DNA of 7,065 nucleotides from an uncultured bacterium (GTDB lineage Bacteria; Planctomycetota; Phycisphaerae; Phycisphaerales; SM1A02), in contig CAJACJ010000028.1 in the NCBI GenBank assembly GCA_903938205.1, forward strand, positions 1-7,065, in the 5' to 3' direction. Under the pieces are notes generated by a model, which ran no database searches, was not told the DNA's origin, and worked only from the letters and a program-made list of their open reading frames with translations. Positions 1 to 5,377 of this stretch are shown here, piece by piece (the first letter of the stretch is position 1; every line of letters begins with the position of its first letter). A program made the position numbers and the translations under genes.

Positions 1-443
1 ATGCCTGACGCCTTCGCGCCTTGCACCCACAGATCAAGCAATGCCTCCGGCGTCATGCCGCTTTGTTGTTTGCCATCTTTATCCGTGTGGATCATGCGCG
101 CAAGAAGTTCTGGATCCGCGAAAGATGGATCGCCATCGCCTACTGCGATCAAGCGATCGCCATCGCGCAACATGCGCGTTTGAAATACAAAGTCCGGTCC
201 AAAGAGGCGAAGCGCCGTGCCAGTGATGAGCAATTTTTGATTGCTTGCTGGGGCCATGGCGGTGTCGGAATTAATACGCACGAGTTCAATTGCGTCGTCG
301 CCACGCACACTGACGGCCGTGGTTCCTTTTTTAGGTGACGATGTGTTGATCAATCCTTTCACGGTTGACGCAAGATCGGCGGCGGTGAGGGATGTGGTGG
401 CAAAGAGACCCATGCACACGGCAAGGCCGCAAGCGTGAAGCAT
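1..443 (-). CDS. dacB: D-alanyl-D-alanine carboxypeptidase/endopeptidase, peptidase S13 (PBP4/DacB type), 5' part only
   Basis: Seen: an open frame from ATG at 443 runs off the window at base 1 (147 codons, no stop). A hydrophobic signal-like stretch (residues 1-22, ending SLTAA before Asp) is followed by a mature N-terminus. The S13 active-site motif SxxK is present as APASNQKLLITG, with nucleophile Ser67 and Lys70, followed by LRLFGPDFVFQTR and the family-typical VGDGDPSF (about 101-108). Known: S13 enzymes are periplasmic penicillin-binding proteins that trim or cleave peptidoglycan peptide crosslinks; their SxN and KTG motifs would lie beyond the window edge. Start: the ATG has no clear SD and leaves no basic residue before the hydrophobic core. 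An in-frame GTG at 482 adds VRARPFTTLARAR, a better signal-peptide n-region, so the true start may be 482. The gene follows the flavoprotein gene by 114-153 bases and may have its own promoter. The family call is firm; the start is not. Confidence 0.85.
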   Translation of the reverse strand, partial: MLHACGLAVCMGLFATTSLTAADLASTVKGLINTSSPKKGTTAVSVRGDDAIELVRINSDTAMAPASNQKLLITGTALRLFGPDFVFQTRMLRDGDRLIAVGDGDPSFADPELLARMIHTDKDGKQQSGMTPEALLDLWVQGAKASG

Positions 444-596
444 GCGCGCTCTGGCGAGTGTTGTAAATGGTCTTGCGCGCACTGTGCGCGGAGCATGAAC
501 AACGCCATAAAGTGTTGGCGCGACGCGTCGAATTATTTTTGTTGAAAACACGCTTATCTATCGGCTTCTTTCTGGGATCTGCTTCAGAAAGTGTAG
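444..596. other. Gap between flavoprotein gene and dacB
   Basis: This non-coding (or partly dacB leader) stretch separates two minus-strand genes. The dacB frame stays open upstream to a TAG at 558-560, with GTG codons at 551 and 482, so part of it could be coding. It holds an AT-rich patch (about 531-542) and a perfect 10-base palindrome CGACGCGTCG at 521-530. I see no convincing -35/-10 pair, no SD and no terminator hairpin with a T-run on the minus strand. Confidence 0.4.
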
Positions 597-1973
597 TCAG
601 GAATTCAGCCAAGTTGCCATTGAAACTCCGGCGACAAATCCGCTGGCCCAAGCCCATTGAAAGTTGAATCCACCAATACGGCCGTCAACGTCCAAGACTT
701 CGCCAGCCAGAAACAATCCAGGGCATTTACGGCTTTCCATGGTGGACAAATTCAACTCAACCAAGGGAACGCCGCCAGCAGTCACTTCGGCGTGCGTGAA
801 GCCGCGGTCGCCGACAATCTCAACCGGCGCTCCACACAACAGTTGGGCCAGCGAGCGGCGGCGATCGCGGTCAATTTGTTTGGCTGTTCGATCACTGGCA
901 ATGCCCGCGCTTTCCAACAATGTTTTGGCAAGTCGCTCGGGCAACATCTCGCGTAGGCGAGACAAAACGGTTTGTGCCTTGGCTTCCAGCAGCCATGCGT
1001 CGGCGTCATCCAGTGAGCAACTTGATTTTGCATTCTGTTTCAAATGGGACAAGAAACATAATTGCAGCGACGCGGCTGGATCACGGGTTCGCTCCATCAT
1101 GAGATGGCGACTGATATCAAGCACGGCCGGACCCGAAAGTCCGAAGTGCGTGAACAGCATGGAGTTGGTGAACGAGGTGATGTGTTTTCCTGTTCCAGAA
1201 ACAACGCGAACTTCAGCCTCCAATGTAAGTCCACTGAGCGTGCGTACCCAATGGTGCGCGTCGGCAACAAGCGGAACAAGCGAGGGAATGACATGTTTTG
1301 TGACAGTGTGACCCAGCGAAGTGGCCAGTTCCAAACCAAGCCCGTCGGAGCCAGACTTGGGCAAACTCTTTCCGCCGCTGCACAAAGCCACGGTGCGCGC
1401 GCGTAACTGACCCCATGCGCCAGCAATTTCAAAGCCTCCATTTGGTAGCGGCGTGATGTTTTGCACGCGCATGGGCCAGCGAATGTCCACGCCACAATCA
1501 CGCGCGGCTTGCAGCAAGGCGTTGAGCACGGTGTGCGCGTCATCGGTGGTTGGAAATAATTTTCCAGTGTCCTCTTGCTTGAGTTCAACGCCTAGCTCTT
1601 TAAAAAAAGAAATGCAATCGGCAACAGTGAAGCGCGACAATACGCGTCGAATGGCAGCGGGGGTGCTGCCCGCGTAGTCCTGCTCGCGCACAGCATGATG
1701 CGTCACATTACAGCGACCTCCGCCAGCCACCAGAATTTTAATTCCAATTCGCGGCGCGCCATCAAGAGCGACAACGCGCAAGGCTGAGGGCGTTTGGTTG
1801 AGCCCGGTGTTTGTGTGTGCGAGGTCTGTGCCCGCATGGGCGCTGGATTGAAGTGTGGCGCTTGCATGTCCCGCGCGCGCCGCGTGAATGGCCGTCATTA
1901 AGCCAGCGGCGCCCGCGCCAATGACCGCGACATCCACGTCAAATTCAGACAAATTCCGCGGCGTTTCGCTCAT
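597..1973 (-). CDS. HI0933/BaiN-family NAD(P)/FAD-dependent oxidoreductase
   Basis: Seen: 458 residues. An N-terminal FAD dinucleotide-binding strand DVAVIGAGAAGLMTA carries GxGxxG at residues 19-24. Next come RIGIKILVAGGGRCN (75-89, the HI0933-family GGGRCN signature), FPTTDDAHTVLNAL (140-153), CSGGKSLPKSGSDG (198-211), GLSGPAVLDIS (278-288), and the C-terminal FAD-contact block AGEVLDVDGRIGGFNFQWA (423-441). Known: this family (TIGR00275/HI0933-like) contains flavoproteins with few defined reactions; BaiN acts in bile-acid dehydroxylation, but most members have no known substrate. Oddity: members are usually about 400 residues, and the excess here is mostly an insert at about 38-66 between the first Rossmann helix and the second strand. 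Context: its ATG overlaps the preceding small gene's stop by 4 bases (ATGA), so translation is probably coupled and the protein made with the Feo system. No SD is obvious. The family is certain; the substrate is unknown. Confidence 0.92.
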   Translation of the reverse strand: MSETPRNLSEFDVDVAVIGAGAAGLMTAIHAARAGHASATLQSSAHAGTDLAHTNTGLNQTPSALRVVALDGAPRIGIKILVAGGGRCNVTHHAVREQDYAGSTPAAIRRVLSRFTVADCISFFKELGVELKQEDTGKLFPTTDDAHTVLNALLQAARDCGVDIRWPMRVQNITPLPNGGFEIAGAWGQLRARTVALCSGGKSLPKSGSDGLGLELATSLGHTVTKHVIPSLVPLVADAHHWVRTLSGLTLEAEVRVVSGTGKHITSFTNSMLFTHFGLSGPAVLDISRHLMMERTRDPAASLQLCFLSHLKQNAKSSCSLDDADAWLLEAKAQTVLSRLREMLPERLAKTLLESAGIASDRTAKQIDRDRRRSLAQLLCGAPVEIVGDRGFTHAEVTAGGVPLVELNLSTMESRKCPGLFLAGEVLDVDGRIGGFNFQWAWASGFVAGVSMATWLNS

Positions 1974-2176
1974 CGATTGGCTTCGCCGACATCACGCTTT
2001 GCGTCTTTTGAAATGGTCAGCGGAGTCAGTTTGGGTTTCTTCACGCCCGGCTTGGCGGTGCAACTTGGGCAAGATGGTGACGCCCCATTTGAAGGAAGCA
2101 ACGGTCGAAGCACCGCGTACAAACCGGCAAGCGCGACCAACGACACAATCCAAAATTGGATTTCATCCCAAGGCAT
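1970..2176 (-). CDS. Small membrane protein with CxxC, FeoB-associated type
   Basis: Seen: 68 residues with one membrane segment at about 8-27 (FWIVSLVALAGLYAVLRPLL), then a short Pro/Ser linker, a Cys pair CPSC (36-39) and a basic/polar tail with several Lys. The start is well supported: an AGGAGG SD lies 7 bases upstream, inside the last codons of feoB, and the ATG directly follows the feoB TAA. The stop overlaps the next gene by 4 bases. Known: many feoB genes are followed by a small protein with one membrane helix and cysteines (FeoB-associated Cys-rich membrane protein, PF12669), or by FeoC. Inference: this one occupies the same place and has the same plan, although it has only two cysteines instead of a Cys-rich tail. 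It could help assemble FeoB or handle iron or redox at the membrane. The coding call is strong; the family assignment is by position and architecture. Confidence 0.75.
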   Translation of the reverse strand: MPWDEIQFWIVSLVALAGLYAVLRPLLPSNGASPSCPSCTAKPGVKKPKLTPLTISKDAKRDVGEANR

Positions 2177-4198
2177 TTAGAATCCTCCTGTCAAAAGTAT
2201 TTGTCGAACAATCCACGCCATGCTCCAGGCCAATCCGCTCATCCATGCAAATTGCAATAGTGGCCATTTCCATGATTGTGTTTCACGACGCACCAACGCC
2301 AACGTAGGAAGGCATTGCATGGCCAGTGTGAAGAACACCAACAACGAGGCGGCAGTTGGAATGGTAAACAACAAAGTTCCATCCGCTCGGCGGTTGTGCG
2401 ACAGACGTTCAAGCAGTGACGCTTCGTCATTGGAATCAGTTGATGAAATAATCATGAGTGTGCTTACAAAAACTTCACGGGCCAGAAAACTGGTCAGCAC
2501 CGCCACCGTGAGTTGATGGTCAAACCCAAGCGGACGGAAAAGTGGTTCTGCAACCACGCCAATTTTGCCAGCCATGGAGCCAAGTTGTTGATCGCGTGAT
2601 TGTTGCAAAACAGCCGCTTGTTCAAGAGATTTTACAAGTTCAGGATTGGGGTTGACTTGCTGCGCCACAATACTTGTTTCGGCGCGCATCTTCAACACTT
2701 CGGCCGATGGCGCAACCTTGGGATAGGCGCTTAGCCACCACATGACCACGCAGATGGCCAAGATCATGGTGCCCGCGTTCTTTATGAACAGCACTCCGCG
2801 GTCATACATGACCCACAATGCAATTTTAAAACTTGGCTTGCGATACGGCGGCATCTCCAACAACATGGGTCGCGCTGGGCCCTTGAGCAATGTGCGGCGA
2901 ACAAGAAGCGCGCTGAGCAATCCCGCGATGGCGCCCGTGGCATAGCACCCAACAAATGCCAAGCCCGCAAGCCACGGTCGACCCGTGAACAAAAGAGAGA
3001 TCAACAAGACATAGACCGGCAAGCGCGCGGTGCAACTCATGAATGGCGCCACAAGAATGGTGGCCAGGCGATCCTTCGCATCTGGAATAAGTCGCGTGGA
3101 CATAATGCCCGGCAACGCGCAGGCATGGCTTGAAAGAAGTGGCACAAATGCTTGACCAGGCAAACCAAATCGGCGCATGAATTTGTCGGCGGCAAAAGCG
3201 GCGCGCGCCAAATAGCCGGAGTCTTCAAGCAGCGAGAGCAGGAAGAAAAGCAGGCATATTTGTGGCAAAAACACAACGGTTCCAGCGACGCCGCCAATGA
3301 TTCCATCCACACACAAGTCGCGCAGTGGACCCTCTGGAAAAGTTTCGCGTACCCAATCGCCCGTGGTTCCAAAAATAAAGTCAAGAGCGTTCATGGGAAT
3401 TTCCGCCAGCCAAAAAATACTGGCGAACAGAAGGCTCATGACCACAATAAATGCCGCAAGTCCAGCGACGGGGTGTGTCAGCGCGCGGTCAACACGATCA
3501 GTCACGCGGCTTGCGGATGACATGCGTCCGCTTGCAACTTCTGCCAGCACGTCATTGGCCCACTTGGCCAATTCTGATTCACTCACTGTGGAAGCGGGCA
3601 GATGATGCAGACGTTCTTCGAATGCTTCCAATGAAATTCCGTGCAGTGCGGCGCGCAATGCGGCGTCGGCAAGTTCGTTTACGCCTTCGCCAGTGCGACC
3701 GCTGGTGATCACCACTGCGCATCCCAAACATTCTGACAGAGCCGCGGCGTTCACGCTGAATCCTTTGCGACGCGCATCATCACAGAGCGTGACCGCGATC
3801 ACGCACGGCATTTTTCTGCGCAACGCATGAGAAGCGAATCGCAATGACCTGGAAAAATTGGTGGCATCGGCAATAATCACGGCGACATCCGGCGCAACAT
3901 CTCCAATGCGGCCATCTAAACAATCGCGGCACAATTTGCTTTCAGGAACCTCCAGGCTCAATCCGTAAATGCCTGGAAGATCCATAATTTCCAGCGCGCC
4001 GTGCGTGGCGGCGCATTGACCCACACGGCTTTCAACAGTGGTTCCTGGAATATTTGCGGTGCGCGCGCGCGAGCCACACAGTCGATTGAACAATGTTGTC
4101 TTGCCGGTGTTGGGTTGACCCAGCAACGCCGCGCGCGGAGGACGCTCGGTGGAGTACACCCGTTCCAATTCAATATCTTCAGGCTGCTGGGCAGCCAT
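2177..4198 (-). CDS. feoB: Ferrous iron transporter FeoB (G-protein-coupled Fe2+ permease)
   Basis: Role: the inner-membrane permease for Fe2+, with a fused cytoplasmic GTPase-like domain. Seen: 673 residues. G1 is GQPNTGKTT (27-35), G2 lies in IPGTT (50-54), G3 is DLPG (73-76), G4 is TLCD (137-140) where NxxD is expected, and G5-like TSGRTGEG is at 165-172. A short helical linker follows, then the membrane part from about 243. First gate block: GTVVFLPQICLLFFLLSLLEDSGYLARAAF region (306-335). Cys motif: HACALPGIMSTR (358-369). Second gate: PFMSCTARLPVY (385-396). Last conserved block: FLAREVFVST (571-580). A hydrophilic loop at about 492-545 separates C-terminal helices. Length is slightly short of the 700-770 residues common in the family. 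Two CxxC pairs (90-93 and 157-160) lie in the G domain. Context: the start overlaps feoA by 20 bases without an SD, suggesting coupling; the stop abuts the next gene. Regulation by iron (Fur-type) is expected, but no Fur box was recognised. Confidence 0.97.
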   Translation of the reverse strand: MAAQQPEDIELERVYSTERPPRAALLGQPNTGKTTLFNRLCGSRARTANIPGTTVESRVGQCAATHGALEIMDLPGIYGLSLEVPESKLCRDCLDGRIGDVAPDVAVIIADATNFSRSLRFASHALRRKMPCVIAVTLCDDARRKGFSVNAAALSECLGCAVVITSGRTGEGVNELADAALRAALHGISLEAFEERLHHLPASTVSESELAKWANDVLAEVASGRMSSASRVTDRVDRALTHPVAGLAAFIVVMSLLFASIFWLAEIPMNALDFIFGTTGDWVRETFPEGPLRDLCVDGIIGGVAGTVVFLPQICLLFFLLSLLEDSGYLARAAFAADKFMRRFGLPGQAFVPLLSSHACALPGIMSTRLIPDAKDRLATILVAPFMSCTARLPVYVLLISLLFTGRPWLAGLAFVGCYATGAIAGLLSALLVRRTLLKGPARPMLLEMPPYRKPSFKIALWVMYDRGVLFIKNAGTMILAICVVMWWLSAYPKVAPSAEVLKMRAETSIVAQQVNPNPELVKSLEQAAVLQQSRDQQLGSMAGKIGVVAEPLFRPLGFDHQLTVAVLTSFLAREVFVSTLMIISSTDSNDEASLLERLSHNRRADGTLLFTIPTAASLLVFFTLAMQCLPTLALVRRETQSWKWPLLQFAWMSGLAWSMAWIVRQILLTGGF
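2184..2189 (-). promoter_or_regulatory. Shine-Dalgarno of the small CxxC membrane protein
   Basis: AGGAGG on the minus strand, 7 bases before the ATG at 2176, lies inside the last sense codons of feoB. It is the strongest SD in the window. It fixes the start of the 68-residue protein and suggests that this protein is well translated relative to its neighbours. Confidence 0.85.
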
Positions 4199-4502
4199 CG
4201 CAGGGTTTCACAAAAACTTGGCTGGCGACTGATCCGCACAATCCGACGCGTGTTCGTTCAACTTCAACAATGCATGGCGCTCCGGCTTTGCACACTTTCA
4301 ATTCACATGATTCATGAATTCCCATGGCGCGAAGAAGGCATCGGTCGGCTTCGGCCAAGGTGGTCAACGAGTCGGCGTCAATCAACGCTCGTTGTCCGCG
4401 CAATAATTGCGTCAATGGAATTCGGTTTCCATTGTTTGGTTCATTGCTTGCGTGTGTTGAGGAAGGAACAACCATCATGTTGTAGTGTATGAGTGCCGCC
4501 AC
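4179..4502 (-). CDS. feoA: FeoA-domain protein, Cys-rich
   Basis: Role: a small cytoplasmic SH3-like protein that modulates FeoB. Seen: from GTG 4502 the frame gives 107 residues. The FeoA pattern runs from about residue 28: IPLTQLLRGQRALIDADSL, then RCLLRAMGIHESCELKV (54-70), then VEVERTRVGLCGSVASQVFVKP (79-100). This corresponds to the family's leucine-rich start, the RL-x-LG-x-hydrophobic turn and the final beta strand ending in V-x-V. Oddity: seven cysteines (55, 66, 71, 77, 89, 101, 104) with a C-terminal CDGC, many for a FeoA. Start: the stretch before residue 28 is not family-like. Alternatives are ATG 4478, ATG 4475 and TTG 4415; the last gives 78 residues, close to the usual 75-85. 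An AAGGAG SD lies 18 bases before GTG 4502, too far to settle the choice. Context: overlaps feoB by 20 bases and lies 46 bases after the upstream secreted-protein gene. Family confident, start uncertain. Confidence 0.87.
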   Translation of the reverse strand: MAALIHYNMMVVPSSTHASNEPNNGNRIPLTQLLRGQRALIDADSLTTLAEADRCLLRAMGIHESCELKVCKAGAPCIVEVERTRVGLCGSVASQVFVKPCDGCPAA

Positions 4503-4512
4503 AATCGAGCAA
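4441..4512 (-). CDS. Possible 23-codon ORF ahead of/overlapping feoA
   Basis: Seen: a TTG codon 8 bases downstream of AAGGAG opens a 23-codon frame ending TGA at 4441-4443. The peptide begins LDCGGTHTLQHDGC and so carries two Cys and two His near its N-terminus. It overlaps the start of the annotated feoA frame in another phase. The SD spacing fits this TTG better than any feoA start. It could be a leader peptide coupled to feoA, or chance. No homology can be judged at this size. Speculative. Confidence 0.2.
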   Translation of the reverse strand: MLDCGGTHTLQHDGCSFLNTRKQ

Positions 4513-4520
4513 GAAGAAAT

Positions 4521-4526
4521 CTCCTT
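4521..4526 (-). promoter_or_regulatory. Shine-Dalgarno-like AAGGAG upstream of feoA
   Basis: AAGGAG on the minus strand, in the 46-base gap between the secreted-protein gene and feoA. It is 18 bases from the feoA GTG at 4502 and 8 bases from an out-of-frame TTG at 4512. It either serves feoA imperfectly or translates the short ORF. Confidence 0.5.
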
Positions 4527-4548
4527 TGTTCAATGTGGCGTAGGTGGT

Positions 4549-5340
4549 TTACTTGCTTTCCTGGGCAGCGCCAGGCGCGGAGTTTTTCTCCGTATAAAGC
4601 CTTCCAACTGACAATTTAAATTTGAACGTGACACATGGACCAACCAAGGGTGGATTGTCAAAAGTATTTGGCTCCAGCATCTCTGGGGCAAGCTCCAGCA
4701 ATGGCTCCAGCGTGGCGCTCATTTTCCAAATGACATCTTTCTCCGTGACTTTGGTTGCAAGTTGCGGCGCGTTGCTTTTTAAGATGCTGGCAAATGTGAC
4801 GCGACCATAATTCGATTTGTTGTCAGGTGAAATACATTGAAATTCAAATTCTTGATTTGGGCCATTCTCCGCGCCAAGTTCAATCACTCGACCGCGCCAA
4901 TCAATGGAGTAGGTGGTTCGATTGATCGCGTCCATCCACTCTTTGGCCTTTGCCAAATAGACCTGGCGAGTTGCCTTGGTGTCTTTCTCCTGTGGTAAAG
5001 CCACCCGTTTTTTTGCCATGTCTTGAGCAAATTTCTTATTGAAGAAATCCAAAACAGCGATTGGGTTTCCCATGAAATCGGCGGCGGGATTGGCTTGGAT
5101 TGGAGCGGGTGTTGGCGAGTTCGGCGGGGCGATTGGCTTGGCGGCAGCGGCCTCAAGTTCTTTGATGCGCTTCTGGGCGGCGGCGAGTTCATCGCGCAAC
5201 TTCTGATTCTCCGCCTGGGTCTCTTGCAACTTGAGCGCTTCGGCTTGGTTGTCTATTTGAGCGGCCGCGGGGTGACCTGTATATACAAAAAGAATTGCAC
5301 AAAGAAGAATTGATTTCATATTGCAACCAATCTTAGCCAT
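4549..5340 (-). CDS. Secreted protein of unknown function, N-terminal coiled coil
   Basis: I do not recognise a family. Seen: 263 residues from ATG 5340. The second Met (residue 8, ATG at 5319) is the likelier start, because it begins a clean signal peptide MKSILLCAILFVYTGHPAAA, cut before Gln28. Next comes a heptad-like, charged stretch at about 30-66 (ETQAENQKLRDELAAAQKRI core), predicted coiled coil, then a Pro/Ala-rich linker (68-87). A globular part follows (about 90-250) with alternating beta-like segments such as TTYSIDWRGRVIEL and FEFQCISP, and two Cys (169, 236). The tail is polar. It should be exported to the periplasm; nothing shows a lipobox or a membrane anchor. Context: upstream of feoA on the same strand with a 46-base gap, so it may share a transcript with feo, yet nothing in the protein looks iron-related. 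Neither start has a good SD. Coding is well supported; function is unknown. Confidence 0.8.
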   Translation of the reverse strand: MAKIGCNMKSILLCAILFVYTGHPAAAQIDNQAEALKLQETQAENQKLRDELAAAQKRIKELEAAAAKPIAPPNSPTPAPIQANPAADFMGNPIAVLDFFNKKFAQDMAKKRVALPQEKDTKATRQVYLAKAKEWMDAINRTTYSIDWRGRVIELGAENGPNQEFEFQCISPDNKSNYGRVTFASILKSNAPQLATKVTEKDVIWKMSATLEPLLELAPEMLEPNTFDNPPLVGPCVTFKFKLSVGRLYTEKNSAPGAAQESK

Positions 5341-5377
5341 TCGAAATTAGAAATGGTTTGTTGGCTATCCTTCAAGC
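5320..5377. promoter_or_regulatory. Compact divergent start region
   Basis: Only 37 bases (from ATG 5340) or 58 bases (from ATG 5319) separate the minus-strand secreted-protein gene from the plus-strand 552-residue gene, so promoters for both directions must lie here or inside the coding ends. It is AT-richer than its surroundings. It holds a TTCGAA palindrome (5340-5345) and short matching arms CCATT (5337-5341) and AATGG (5352-5356). No consensus -35/-10 pair and no SD for either gene could be assigned. Confidence 0.4.

Noticed and set aside
521..540. CGACGCGTCG palindrome followed by AATTATTTTT as a plus-strand terminator
   Set aside because: The palindrome leaves only a 3-base stem with a usable loop, the T-run is broken, and no plus-strand gene ends here.
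331..657. 108-codon minus-strand open frame
   Set aside because: Overlaps the flavoprotein end and the dacB start in another phase; its translation is Arg/His/Ser-rich without motifs, while the dacB frame has SxxK and VGDGDPSF.
664..1311. 215-codon plus-strand open frame
   Set aside because: Lies antisense inside the flavoprotein gene, whose motifs are unmistakable; its translation shows no domain and is Ser/Arg-rich, as expected of a shadow frame.
4001..4492. 163-codon plus-strand open frame
   Set aside because: Antisense to feoA and the start of feoB, with no recognisable domain.
4503..4548. Possible Fur box or promoter ahead of feoA
   Set aside because: No stretch resembles the GATAATGATAATCATTATC-type inverted repeat, and no clear -35/-10 pair is visible in the 46 bases.
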